Below are positions 33,544 through 42,270 of a stretch of DNA of 64,000 nt, one piece after another. Within the stretch, counting starts at the first letter, position 1. Each line of letters begins with the position of its first letter. A model generated the notes under the pieces. That model was not told the origin of the DNA and searched no databases. It saw only the letters and a list, made by a program, of their open reading frames with translations. The position numbers and the translations under genes were made by a program. Origin of the DNA: Streptomyces malaysiensis subsp. samsunensis (GTDB lineage: Bacteria; Actinomycetota; Actinomycetes; Streptomycetales; Streptomycetaceae); the NCBI RefSeq assembly GCF_024519315.1, contig NZ_JANIIC010000046.1, forward strand, positions 1 through 64,000, read 5' to 3'.

Positions 33544-34722
33544 CTACGGGCCGTCATTTGAGGACGGCCGTCGCCCCACGCGGTGCCGCCGGGACCGTGT
33601 CAGCACCATGGCGGACACCAGTGGTACGACGGCGACCAGGGCGAACCCCCGGTCGCCGAAGGCGTGATAGACGGGCAGCCACACGGGCGTCGCTATCGCG
33701 CCCCCGAAGAACTGGGCGGACATGGCCAGGGACGCGGCACCGGCGCGGTTGTCCGGGACGCCGGTGACCGCGAGGGAGCTGCCGGCCGAACGCAGACCGG
33801 TCACCGCGGCACCGACCAGGACGATGCCCGTGACCACGACCGGCAGGGTGGTGCCGAGGGACGCGCACAGCAGACCCAGAACCATGGCCGCATCGGCGGC
33901 GATGCCGGTGATCAGGGGTCCCTTGGCGTGCAGGACGTGACCGACCAGCGGTGCCACGGCGGCGCCCGCCAGCCCGAATGAGGAACCGGCCAGCCCGATC
34001 TCGACCGGTCCCAGGCCGAAGCGGTCCTTGATCCGCAGGACGACGAGGACGGTGAGGCCGACGGCGGCGAGGTAGGCGAGGAAGGACACCGCGCAGGCCA
34101 GGACGAGCTGTTTGTCGGCCAGCGACCGCCAGGAGGCACGGACCATGGAGCCACGCCGGGTGGCCGACCGGGACGGCGGGAAGCACACCAGCAGCAGACC
34201 GCACACCCCGGGTATCAGAAAGGCCAGTCTCCAGTTCAGGGCTGCCGCGGCACCGCTGAACAGCGGGCTCACCCCCTGTCCCGCGGCCTGTGCGGCGGCG
34301 AACCGGCTCAGCGCCTTGGCCAACCGGGCACTGCCTACAAGGTCGGAGATCATGGCCACCAGCAGCGGAGTGGTGAAGGCGTTGGTGGCTCCCTGGAAGG
34401 CGCGGGCCACCAGGAAAAGCCGCATGGTGGGCGCCAGCGCGCACAGCGCTGTGGCCGCTGTGAACGCCATGAGCGCCGTGCGCAGTACCCGTCGGCGTCC
34501 CCACCGCTCCGCGAGCGTCCCGCTGACCAGCATCAAGGCCGCGAAGGGCACCATGTAGACGGTGACAGCGGTGGCCGCGAGTCCGGGAGTGCTGTGCAGT
34601 GCGGCCGCGACCTCGTGCACCATCGGCGTCACCATCGTGCTTCCGTAAGGTCCGAGGAAGCCGCCGACGTACAGTGGCCACGCCCGGTGCCTGTCGCCAC
34701 AGTCCCGGCGATGGTCGTGCAC
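33544..34722 (-). CDS. MFS transporter, possible exporter of the SBP-like gene cluster
   Basis: A 392-residue membrane protein with about 12 helices. Motif A is GTLAERWGRRRVLR between helices 2 and 3, and ARAFQGATNAFTTPLLVAMI corresponds to the helix 4-5 region. The GTG at 34722 follows GGGGGA at a good distance. It lies 150 bp after the cytosolic substrate-binding-like gene on the same strand, so it may be the last member of that cluster. Import by ABC plus export by MFS would fit processing of an imported compound, but that is inference. Confidence 0.82.
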   Translation of the reverse strand: MHDHRRDCGDRHRAWPLYVGGFLGPYGSTMVTPMVHEVAAALHSTPGLAATAVTVYMVPFAALMLVSGTLAERWGRRRVLRTALMAFTAATALCALAPTMRLFLVARAFQGATNAFTTPLLVAMISDLVGSARLAKALSRFAAAQAAGQGVSPLFSGAAAALNWRLAFLIPGVCGLLLVCFPPSRSATRRGSMVRASWRSLADKQLVLACAVSFLAYLAAVGLTVLVVLRIKDRFGLGPVEIGLAGSSFGLAGAAVAPLVGHVLHAKGPLITGIAADAAMVLGLLCASLGTTLPVVVTGIVLVGAAVTGLRSAGSSLAVTGVPDNRAGAASLAMSAQFFGGAIATPVWLPVYHAFGDRGFALVAVVPLVSAMVLTRSRRHRVGRRPSSNDGP

Positions 34723-34872
34723 GGTCGTCCCCCGAGTCGGTAGGAGGTCGGGAAGTGGAGGATGCCGACGCATGCGGGGGCGTACGGCGGTAACGGCGCC
34801 GTACACCCCCACATGATCCTCCGGCGGCCGGCGGCCGGCGGGCCCCCGGGACGTGGGCCGTGGCCGCCTCGG

Positions 34873-35778
34873 TCATGCCGACAGCAGGTTGTCCACGAGG
34901 GAGTTGTACGTCGAGCCGTCTTCCGCGATCAGATTCCAGCCGCGCATCCAGTCGTAGGTGCGCTGGAACTGGTCCTCCGGGTAGGGCGCCGGGTCCACGA
35001 ACCGCAGCCGCCAGCGGGCGAAGTCGCTGGGCCGGAGGTCGGGGTCGATCTCCTTGGGCACCTCGCCGATGAGGTGGTGCAGATAGGGGTAGGGGTCCTC
35101 CTGGAGCTTGTGGACGGCCTTGACCACCGCACGGTTCAAGGCGTCGTAGGTCTCCGCGTCGATCTCCGGCGAGGCGATCTCGGAACCCACATAGAATGCC
35201 TCGGTGAGCAGCTGGTAGCCCTGCTTCTGGGCGACCGTGATCCACGGTTCCATCAGTGCGGCGGCCGGAACGGCACCGTCCCGCAGTGCCTCGAAGCGCT
35301 GCTGCGGACCTCCGACGTGCACCACCTTGATCTCCGCGCGGGGCAGGAAGCCCTCCAGGGCTTGCAGGGCGAGGTAGTGCGAGCCGTGGTGGAAATTGAC
35401 CGCGACCGCCTGACCCGCCAGATCCTGCGGGTGCACGGCGGTCGAGCCGGGCGGGACCAGGATGGCCTGGCTGCCGACCGCGGCTCGCTTGCCGATCACC
35501 CGGCCGCCGATCCGGGTGTCGTGGGAGCGCCGGATCTGGCCCCACTCGCAGGCCCGGTACAAGGAGGCGTCGCCGCTCTCGAAGTTGGAGCGGACGGTGC
35601 CGAAGGAGCTGACCAGTTCGTGGTCGTCGAGATAGGAGACGTTGGCGTCATAGCCCTTGGGGACGAAGTCGACGTCCAGGCCCTCTTCCTCGTAGAAGCC
35701 CTCGTCCTTGGCGACAAGCTGCGGCAGGGAGAAGACCAGCGAAAGGGTCTCCATGGTGATTTTCTTCCGGGGTGCCAT
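34873..35778 (-). CDS. cytosolic substrate-binding-fold protein (NMT1/THI5-like), copy A
   Basis: A 301-residue protein with the two-lobe fold of sulfonate/nitrate/THI5-type substrate-binding proteins: an opening LVFSLPQLVAKDEGFYEEEG and a DLAGQAVAVNFHHGSHYLAL second-lobe entry. It has no signal peptide or lipobox, so it should stay in the cytoplasm. It shares CEWG (YRACEWGQIRR), GSHYxALxxLEGxxPR and LMEP with copy B at 39061-39933. The yeast THI5 enzyme is a precedent for this fold acting as an enzyme inside the cell; its CCCFC motif is not seen here. The ATG at 35778 has GGAACG eleven bases upstream. It lies 80 bp after the ATPase gene. Function unknown. Confidence 0.8.
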   Translation of the reverse strand: MAPRKKITMETLSLVFSLPQLVAKDEGFYEEEGLDVDFVPKGYDANVSYLDDHELVSSFGTVRSNFESGDASLYRACEWGQIRRSHDTRIGGRVIGKRAAVGSQAILVPPGSTAVHPQDLAGQAVAVNFHHGSHYLALQALEGFLPRAEIKVVHVGGPQQRFEALRDGAVPAAALMEPWITVAQKQGYQLLTEAFYVGSEIASPEIDAETYDALNRAVVKAVHKLQEDPYPYLHHLIGEVPKEIDPDLRPSDFARWRLRFVDPAPYPEDQFQRTYDWMRGWNLIAEDGSTYNSLVDNLLSA

Positions 35779-35858
35779 CGAGGACACGTTCCTTCCGGTC
35801 GATGAGGTGTGGCATGTGCGGTGTGGTCGGCGGCGCGGGTGGGTCCCCGGCTGGACCG

Positions 35859-36662
35859 TCAGCCGAGAGCGGCGAGGATCTCGTTGTGGCGGGCGAAGAT
35901 CTGTGGGTCCTCCGGGGAGCGGGGTCGGGGCAGGCCGACTGTGAACTCCGCGCGCACCCGCGCGGGGCGACCGTCGAGGACGATCACCCGGTCGGCGAGG
36001 AAGGCGGCTTCCAGGGGATTGTGAGTGACCAGCAGGCCGGTACGCGGACGTGCCGTCCACAGCTCCTGGAGCAGCAGCCGCAGCCGCCGCGCCGTGAGCT
36101 GGTCCAGGGCGCTGAACGGCTCGTCGAGCAGGATCAGTTCGGGCTCCACGGCGAAGGCACGGGCGACCGCCGCACGTTGGCGCTGGCCTCCGGAGAGCAC
36201 TGAGGGATACCGGTCCGCGTACTCCGCCAGGCCCACGTCGGCGAGCGCCCGCGCGGCACCGGCGGGATCGAGCCCGGCACTGGTCAGGGCCAGTTCGACA
36301 TTGCGGCGCACGGAGATCCAGTCCAGCAGCCGAGGCTGCTGGAAGACCACGCCGAGCCTGTTCCGGGCGCTGCCCGCACCCGGACTCCGGATCCGTTGCC
36401 GACCGGTGCCGTCGGCCAGTCTGATCTCGCCGGAGTCCGGCTCCTCCAAACCTGCCACCAAGTGCAGCAACGTGGTCTTCCCGGTGCCCGAGGCCCCCAC
36501 GACGGCCACCAGTTCACCCTGACGCACCGTCAGCGTGAAGTCCTCGAAGACGGTTTCGCGCTCGCCGGTCCGGGTGCTGGTGAACACCTTGCCGACACCG
36601 TCGAGGACGACATACGGCTGAGCGCCCGCGGCCGGGGCCTGCGTCGCCTCCGCCCCGTTCAT
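35859..36662 (-). CDS. ABC importer ATPase, SsuB/TauB-like
   Basis: A 267-residue ABC ATPase of the sulfonate/nitrate/taurine group. Walker A is GASGTGKTT at about residue 52, Q-loop FQQPRLLDWISVRRNV, signature LSGGQRQRAAVARAF, Walker B ELILLDEPFSALD and H-loop LVTHN. The LLDW after the Q-loop is typical of SsuB/TauB. ATG 36662 overlaps the permease stop (ATGA), which indicates coupled translation. Confidence 0.92.
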   Translation of the reverse strand: MNGAEATQAPAAGAQPYVVLDGVGKVFTSTRTGERETVFEDFTLTVRQGELVAVVGASGTGKTTLLHLVAGLEEPDSGEIRLADGTGRQRIRSPGAGSARNRLGVVFQQPRLLDWISVRRNVELALTSAGLDPAGAARALADVGLAEYADRYPSVLSGGQRQRAAVARAFAVEPELILLDEPFSALDQLTARRLRLLLQELWTARPRTGLLVTHNPLEAAFLADRVIVLDGRPARVRAEFTVGLPRPRSPEDPQIFARHNEILAALG

Positions 36663-37543
36663 ACGGCCGTCGCCTTCCGCCAGCGCCCGAGGCGTCGTTC
36701 CAGGCTCTGGAGGACGCCGTACTCCAGGACCGCCAGGACGGCCGCGAAGAGCAGCGTCCAGCTGAGCACCCCGGCCACGTTCTGCGCGGCGAACTGGTTG
36801 TTGAGCTCGTAGCCCACTCCGCTCGACATGCCGAACATCTCCACCAGTACGATCACCTTCCACGCCAGGGACAGGCCCAGACGGGCGCCGGAGAACAACG
36901 CGGGCAGCAGCGACGGCAGCCACAGATAGCGCAGGCTGGTCCAGACGGAGAAGCGGTACACATGCGCCATCTCACGCAACGCGGAGTCCGTGGCGCGGGT
37001 GCCCTGGTAGATGCTGAGAGTCAGCGCGGGAGCGGCGGACAGCGCCACCGCCACCACCGGGTTGGTCAGCGAGACCCCGAACCAGATCACACACAGCAGC
37101 GCCCACACCAGACCCGGCACCGTCAGGCCGATCAGCACGGCCGGTTCGAAGAAGCGCCGTACGAACTCGACCCGGCCCATGGCGATACCGACCACGACGG
37201 CGGTGACGAAGGCCAGCGCGAAGCCGAGGCCGACGCGGAGCAGGGTGGCGCCGAGGGAGTCGTAGAACAGCGGCTGGGTCACGATGTCCGTCAGGGCGGA
37301 CCAGACGGCCGGGACATCCGGTATCAGGACGCTGCCACTGCGAACGGCCACGATCTGCCAGCCGCCGACCAGCACCAGCAGGAATGCCGCGACGGGCAGC
37401 GCGCCCCGGCCGAATGCCCGGACGCGGCGGGAGAGGGTCCGGCGGGTGCGGGCCGTCGCGGGCGGGGTGCCGGATCCGGCACCCGGGGGCGGCGCGGCGG
37501 TGGCCGGGCGGACCTCGGCCATCGCTGTGGTGTGGTGGGTCAT
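36659..37543 (-). CDS. ABC importer permease, SsuC/TauC-like
   Basis: A 294-residue inner-membrane permease with about six helices. It has the SsuC-type segments ALTDIVTQPLFYDSLGATLL and LGFALAFVTAVVVGIAMGRV, and the EAA loop (ALREMAHVYRFSVWTSLRYLW). The ATG at 37543 follows GGTGATGAG and lies six bases after the lipoprotein stop. Confidence 0.9.
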   Translation of the reverse strand: MTHHTTAMAEVRPATAAPPPGAGSGTPPATARTRRTLSRRVRAFGRGALPVAAFLLVLVGGWQIVAVRSGSVLIPDVPAVWSALTDIVTQPLFYDSLGATLLRVGLGFALAFVTAVVVGIAMGRVEFVRRFFEPAVLIGLTVPGLVWALLCVIWFGVSLTNPVVAVALSAAPALTLSIYQGTRATDSALREMAHVYRFSVWTSLRYLWLPSLLPALFSGARLGLSLAWKVIVLVEMFGMSSGVGYELNNQFAAQNVAGVLSWTLLFAAVLAVLEYGVLQSLERRLGRWRKATAV

Positions 37544-37549
37544 GACTCA

Positions 37550-38593
37550 TCACCCCAGGTTGCGGTAGACGGTCTTGTCGGGCACGGCCTTGATCAAACC
37601 GACCTTGGCAGCGACGCGGAGCTGATCGCGCATGCTGGTGAAGGACGCTCCTGCCCACTCGGTGGGATAGATCCCGACGAGGCGTTCGGGCAGCAGCGCG
37701 ATGGCCTTCTTCTCGGCCGCCGGGATGCCGTAGTACTGGTGCAGCTCGGCGAGGATTCCCGGCCGGTCGTGGATGTACTGGTGGGCCCTCAGACGCAGCT
37801 CCGCCAGGGCTGCCGCGGTCCGCTCGTTCCGCTCCACCCAGCCGCGTTTCGCTCCTTGTCCGTTGAGCAGGAGGTCGGAGTCCGAGCCGGAGCCGTGCCG
37901 CCACAGGTCGGTGACGGTGGTGAGCTGGCGTGCGCCCTTCGCGACGAGGCGGGTGGCGTTGGGTTCGATGGTGACGATGGCGTCCACGTCACCGCGTTCG
38001 AACAGGGAGAGCCCGGCGAGAACGGCACCGGGGTGGGCGTGGTACTCCCGCTCGAAGTCGATGCCGCCCACCGCGGAGGCGAGCTGGGTGGAGCGGTAGG
38101 CGTCGCTGTTCTTCGGCGGTGTGGCGATCTGCTTGCCACGCAGGTCCTCGATGCGGCGGTAGGGACTGTTCTCCGGAACCAGCCACCGCACGTGGTTGGC
38201 GAGGCTGGTGGAGAAGATCAGCACATCGGCGCCCGCGGCGAGGGAGACCGCTGCCCCGATGGGGCCCATGCTGGCCACGTCCAGGGCCCCGGAAAGCAGC
38301 TTGTTCTGCACATCGCCGGGGCCCGTGCCCGCGATATAGCTGAGCCGCAGGTCGCCGAGCAGATGGCGGCGCTCGCTTATCGGTCTGATGACCGCGCCCG
38401 CGGTACCGGCCTGGGTGTCCTCCACCCGGGCCGCAGCGCCGCTCCCGCCGCCCTGGGATTCCCCGCACGCCGCCAGCAGCGGCCCGAACCCAGCGGCGGC
38501 CAGGGCCGCTCCACCCGAACGTAGCAGCGTACGGCGGGTGGGGACCGCCCGGCCGGTGATGGCTCCGGGCCTGAGGACTTGACGGGCGGTCAT
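37550..38593 (-). CDS. ABC importer substrate-binding lipoprotein, SsuA/NrtA-like
   Basis: A 347-residue exported lipoprotein. The signal carries twin Arg (PTRRTLLRSGG) and the lipobox PLLAACG at about residue 45. The mature protein has LLSGALDVASMGPIGAAVSL and IEDLRGKQIATPPKNSDAY, characteristic of the sulfonate/nitrate binding family. ATG 38593 has GGGGAG eight bases upstream and overlaps the stop of a 30-codon ORF (ATGA). Unlike the two cytosolic relatives nearby it has a signal and no CEWG motif, so it is the true extracellular receptor for this ABC importer. Confidence 0.9.
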   Translation of the reverse strand: MTARQVLRPGAITGRAVPTRRTLLRSGGAALAAAGFGPLLAACGESQGGGSGAAARVEDTQAGTAGAVIRPISERRHLLGDLRLSYIAGTGPGDVQNKLLSGALDVASMGPIGAAVSLAAGADVLIFSTSLANHVRWLVPENSPYRRIEDLRGKQIATPPKNSDAYRSTQLASAVGGIDFEREYHAHPGAVLAGLSLFERGDVDAIVTIEPNATRLVAKGARQLTTVTDLWRHGSGSDSDLLLNGQGAKRGWVERNERTAAALAELRLRAHQYIHDRPGILAELHQYYGIPAAEKKAIALLPERLVGIYPTEWAGASFTSMRDQLRVAAKVGLIKAVPDKTVYRNLG

Positions 38594-38682
38594 CGCGGAG
38601 TCTCCCCGGGAGAGGTGCGGAGAGCGGGGGCGAGCGGGCCGCGCGGTGCGCGTGGGCACGGCCGGGGCAGGGCGCTGAGCAT
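38590..38682 (-). CDS. possible 30-residue coupled ORF before the lipoprotein
   Basis: ATG 38682 has GGAG seven bases upstream and the reading frame (MLSALPRPCPRAPRGPLAPA, then 10 more residues) ends in TGA overlapping the lipoprotein ATG. Pro/Arg-rich, with no recognised family. It could be a translational coupler or chance. Confidence 0.3.
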   Translation of the reverse strand: MLSALPRPCPRAPRGPLAPALRTSPGETPR

Positions 38683-38929
38683 GAGGGTCTCCTCGGAGCG
38701 ACATGAGACAAGGGGAGAGGAACGGACGGTGCGGGGCGACCGAGTGGCCCGACGCGCGCGGTTGGGGCGGCGGCGAAGGTGTACGGGACCGGGCCGCGCC
38801 GACGAACGGGGCGGCTGCCGTGGGCCCGTGCAGCGGTCACCTCGTGCGAATGGTCACCCGATCGGCGCGGCGGGCGGCGACCGGCGATCGTGCCGGGCCG
38901 GTACGGCGGGGGAAGGGGCGAGCGTTCGC
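38594..38929. other. 336-bp leader region between leader peptide and ABC importer
   Basis: Lies between the putative leader peptide and the importer lipoprotein on the minus strand. Apart from the 30-codon ORF at its end, no gene is seen. If the leader peptide controls the importer, the attenuator structure should be here; I did not find a convincing terminator/antiterminator pair by eye. Confidence 0.4.
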
Positions 38930-39046
38930 TCAGGTCAGGACGAGCCCGGCGTGCCGCCCGCCGGTACACAGACCGCCGGCGAGGAAGCAGAGATCGAGGT
39001 GGTGGCGGCGGGTGAGCGCTACCGGATGCCGCATTTCGTCAGCCAT
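38930..39046 (-). CDS. putative cis-acting leader peptide (sulfur-gene type)
   Basis: A 38-residue peptide with GAGGAG seven bases before its ATG. The core PVALTRRHHLDLCFLAGGLC resembles the LTRRRHVDL...SALC pattern of short leader peptides found before sulfur-assimilation and sulfonate-transport genes in Streptomyces. The two Cys codons suggest ribosome-mediated sensing of cysteine supply. It lies between cytosolic copy B and the importer lipoprotein, all on the minus strand. The role is by analogy. Confidence 0.65.
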   Translation of the reverse strand: MADEMRHPVALTRRHHLDLCFLAGGLCTGGRHAGLVLT

Positions 39047-39060
39047 GACCATCTCCTCGC

Positions 39061-39933
39061 CTACCGCAGGGCGAGCAGCGTGTCGTAGCCGCCGCGGCCG
39101 TCCGTGAGTTGCCAGGAATTCATCCACGCGTAGCTCTCCGTGAAGCGCTCCCGCGTGAGGGGCGTGGCATGGGTGAAGCGATGATATTCGGAGCGGAGCC
39201 GCTCTGGTGCGAGACGGCCCGCGGTTTCGTCGACGATGAGGTCGGCCCAGGCCGTGCGGTCGGCGTTGATGATGTCGACGGCCGCGTTGACCGCGGTCAT
39301 GAAGGTGTCGAGCCGTTCACGGGGCAGATGCGGCGCCACCACCTGCACACCGCGGTAGAAGTAGCAGCCCAGCAGGTGTGCCCCGGATTCCAGCGCGAGG
39401 CTGAGGTAGGGCTCCATCAGCATCACGGCCCGCACGCTGCCGGTGGCGGCCGCGTCCAGACGCGCCGATGGAGGCCCGGTGTGCTCCAGCACGATCCGAT
39501 CGCGGGGGACTGTGCCTTCGAGGAGGTGCAGGGCGGTGTAGTGGGAGCCGGTGAACTTGTTGACCCCGATGGGCACACCGCTCATGTCGTGCGGTTCGTT
39601 CAGCTCCGGGTCGAAGCTGATCAGAGCCTGGGCGACGACGGCCGGGCGCAGATACCCGAGGTAGCCGCCGCGCCGGTTGCGCTCCAGGCGGTCGATGCCA
39701 CCCCACTCGCACAGATTGAACAGGTCGGCCCGCTCGGACTCGAAGAGCGCCTCTTTGCGGCGCGCGATCGGGTCGCGCGCCTCACGTTCCTGGGCCGGGG
39801 CGTTCTCCGCGAGGCGTACGTCGAGACCAGCCCGGTCGAAGAGCCCGTGCTCCACCGCGACGATCTCCGGGAGGTCGAAGACGGGGTGGTTACGGGATAT
39901 GACGATCGCGGCATCGCTTTCCGCTGTTGCCAT
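39061..39933 (-). CDS. cytosolic substrate-binding-fold protein (NMT1/THI5-like), copy B
   Basis: A 290-residue relative of copy A with no signal peptide. It opens VISRNHPVFDLPEIVAVEHG with a GLFDRAGLDV helix-strand, has LFNLCEWGGIDRLERN, then NKFTGSHYTALHLLEGTVPR, and SVRAVMLMEPYLSLALESGA. The shared CEWG, GSHY and LMEP motifs line a position expected near the interlobe cleft and could be a binding or active site. The ATG at 39933 has AGGAG upstream. It is the first gene of the minus-strand cluster and is followed 14 bp later by the leader peptide gene. Confidence 0.8.
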   Translation of the reverse strand: MATAESDAAIVISRNHPVFDLPEIVAVEHGLFDRAGLDVRLAENAPAQEREARDPIARRKEALFESERADLFNLCEWGGIDRLERNRRGGYLGYLRPAVVAQALISFDPELNEPHDMSGVPIGVNKFTGSHYTALHLLEGTVPRDRIVLEHTGPPSARLDAAATGSVRAVMLMEPYLSLALESGAHLLGCYFYRGVQVVAPHLPRERLDTFMTAVNAAVDIINADRTAWADLIVDETAGRLAPERLRSEYHRFTHATPLTRERFTESYAWMNSWQLTDGRGGYDTLLALR

Positions 39934-40318
39934 GACCGCCCCTCTCCTGCCGTTCCATCCGCTGTACGGGCCATCGCCGGGTGTGTCCGAGCGGTTTCCT
40001 CAGCCGGGCTGTCGATGACAGTAGGCCAGTGGAACAGGCTCGTCAACGCGCTCATCTCGCGATGCGCGAAGCTCTTTCGCTCTGCGGGAAAGGTCATGTC
40101 CGCCTGTAGTGGGGCAAGTTGAGCTCGCTCCGATGCTCACGGATGGGAATCCGCGACATATGCCGTACGGAAGCTGCAACATGCTCGCCACAAACGCCCT
40201 CGGTGCGCGGGCGGGGTGCGCCATGGGCACGGCCCGGCCGGAGCCTCACGGATCGGTGCGGGTGGGGCTCACCGCGGCGGCGGGCCGACGACTGCCGTCG
40301 CCGGAGCCGAGGAAGCCG
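39934..40318. other. 385-bp region between IclR gene and copy B gene
   Basis: Probably the promoter of the minus-strand cluster. GCGAA-GCTCT-TTCGC (40066-40080) and the partly overlapping imperfect dyad TTTCGCTCTGCGGGAAA (40075-40091) are candidate regulator sites, possibly for the IclR protein. No gene is seen. Confidence 0.35.
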
Positions 40319-41233
40319 TCAGAGCTGTCCCAGCGCCAGCGCGACTGGCAGACCGCGCAGACTGTCGGCGGCCGCTGTCACCCGGGCACCCAGCCCGTCC
40401 AGCCGGGCGTCGGCCATCCGTCCTGCCGGGCCCTGGATGTCCACCGCGAGTTGGACGTACGGGGACCCGCTGTCCACGGGCGCGGCCAGCCCGCGCAGCC
40501 CGCTGTCCTCGGCGCCGTCGAAGACGGCGTAGCCCCGGAACTGGGCGGCCAGCAGCCGCACCCGCAGCGCCCACTGCTCGGGCGCCGCAGACCATTCGGC
40601 GCTCCGGCCGTCGTGGGCACCCCGGCCGTTGTAGTCGGCATCCCGGCTGCCGCGATCGGCGCCATCGCCGGGGCGGTTGCCGGTCCGGCCCTGGGCGAAC
40701 GTCTGCGTGGTCACGCCCCGCGGCAGCGCCCGCCCCGCCCTCGGCGTAGCGTCGAAGGCCATCATGGCCAGGCCCATCGCCGACCCGGCCAGCGGCACGG
40801 ACACCCCCGGCTCGCCCAGGTAGCGCAGCGGTTGTTCGGATTGGACGGAGACCAGCACCAGCACATTGTCACCGCGCCTCATGCCGATGCTCGCGGTCTC
40901 CCCGGTGCCGTCGGCCAGTTCCTTGAGGATCGCCGTCACCTCCGGCAGCCCGCTGGCCGCGAGCGATCTGCGGCCCAGCCGGAGCAGAACGGGACCGGGC
41001 AGGAACCGGTCACCCTCCCGGGACCGGCACAGCAGCCCCTCGGAGCAGAGCGTGCCGAGCAGCCGGTGCACGGTACTGACATTCAGCCCAGTGATCTTGG
41101 AGAGTTCGGTGAGGGTCACCCCGCTCGACGAACTGTCCACCACGGCGCCCAGCAGCACCGAGGCCCGGGCGACCGACTGGACGCCGGAGGCGCGTGAGGT
41201 GCGCCCGTCGGCACCAGCGGAGGAAACACTCAT
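40319..41233 (-). CDS. IclR-family transcriptional regulator
   Basis: A 304-residue IclR-type regulator. The N-terminal winged helix is at residues 15-75 (SVARASVLLGAVVDSSSSGV, LTELSKITGLNVSTVHRLLGTL), and the effector domain follows (ELADGTGETASIGMRRGDN, then YVQLAVDIQGPAGRM). A segment of about 40 residues (around PRGVTTQTFAQGRTGNRPGD and NGRGAHDGRSAEW) replaces the usual helix and looks disordered. The ATG at 41233 lacks a clear ribosome-binding site. It is just upstream of the SBP-like cluster on the same strand and is the best candidate for its regulator. Confidence 0.88.
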   Translation of the reverse strand: MSVSSAGADGRTSRASGVQSVARASVLLGAVVDSSSSGVTLTELSKITGLNVSTVHRLLGTLCSEGLLCRSREGDRFLPGPVLLRLGRRSLAASGLPEVTAILKELADGTGETASIGMRRGDNVLVLVSVQSEQPLRYLGEPGVSVPLAGSAMGLAMMAFDATPRAGRALPRGVTTQTFAQGRTGNRPGDGADRGSRDADYNGRGAHDGRSAEWSAAPEQWALRVRLLAAQFRGYAVFDGAEDSGLRGLAAPVDSGSPYVQLAVDIQGPAGRMADARLDGLGARVTAAADSLRGLPVALALGQL

Positions 41234-42270
41234 GCCGGGACGGTAGCAAGACCCGAAGAAGCTGACCTCGGTGTGCAGAGATATGCGCTGTCCAGCGGCA
41301 CGGGCCTGCGCGAGATCGAGACCTCGGTCGTCCGCCAGGTGCACGTTGAACACCGCTCCGCCCCGGCTGGTGTCCCGCCAGTACATCCAGACTTCGGGCG
41401 CAGGATCTTGTCGATCAGCCGCTGCATCGTCGGCTGGAAGTCGAGGAGGGTCTCGCGGCGAGAGACCCGTGACAGGGGCTGTCCGCGGTGATCGAGAAGC
41501 TGGCTTGTGACCGCGTACGGTGGCGACCCGCGGGTGCGGCCCACCCCTCGCGCAGCTCTCCGCGGCGCCGAGTTCACCGCTGACCACGGCCGGACGGTGC
41601 GCGGGCCGCTCGAGCTGATCACGCACCAAGGAAAGCGGCGAACTGCGGACGGGCATCGTCTTGGAGGACATCGTCCTCACCATGCAGGCCGGTCACGGCA
41701 TCCGCGCAGGCTCCCCCGCGGCACGGGCGGCGGCGACGCGCCGACTCGCGGCGCTGATCATCCAGTCGTTCCGGGCACACTCCGTGGCGCCCCGGGGGCG
41801 GGGCCTTGCAGCACCCTTCGCGCCCACGCCCATTCGGTACGGACGGCGCGGGAACGCGGAGTGCGTCCCCTGGTCCACGCTCGCGGGTCGGTTCGCGCTA
41901 CGGCGACGGTCTCGAAGCGGTCGAGGTCGAACATGTCGACGGTTCCCGCACGGCTGAGTCATGTCGCCGTGGCCCTGACGTTGTTCAGCGGCCCCAGCAT
42001 GTTGGTCTGCGGTGGCCCCGTTCCATGAAGGTTCTGTGCATTCCGGACGCGCTGAAGCGGCTCCGTGTGCGGTGTGAACTTGCCCCTGGGATGCGGTTGT
42101 TGTCGCGGCCGGGCCTCGGCATGATGGATGTCGCATGCCGTGAACCGACGCCGACCATCGCCTCCCCGCGATGGGCTCAGCCGGGATCATGTCGCGATAT
42201 AGCGTTAGCCTTCAACTCGCGCCGCCGCCTGCGTCGCGCGTAGAGGCTTCGACAGGACCAGGACGGAAGC
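41234..42270. other. 1-kb region of gene debris
   Basis: No intact gene. It contains the TetR C-terminal fragment listed separately. On the minus strand at 41270-41460 there are two frames of coding-like sequence (LLDFQPTMQRLIDKILRP and VWMYWRDTSRGGAVFNVHLA) that could be one frameshifted gene fragment I cannot name. The last 80 bp before 42271 probably carry the DUF1707 promoter. Confidence 0.5.
41643..41777 (+). pseudogene. TetR-family C-terminal fragment
   Basis: Forty-five codons read LRTGIVLEDIVLTMQAGHGI then RAGSPAARAAATRRLAALII and QSFRA, matching the last helices of a TetR-family effector domain. The DNA-binding part is absent. Confidence 0.6.

Noticed and set aside
41234..41683. N-terminal extension of the IclR ORF
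   Set aside because: The IclR family start is at 41233; the upstream part reads as a different, unidentified gene fragment in the same frame.
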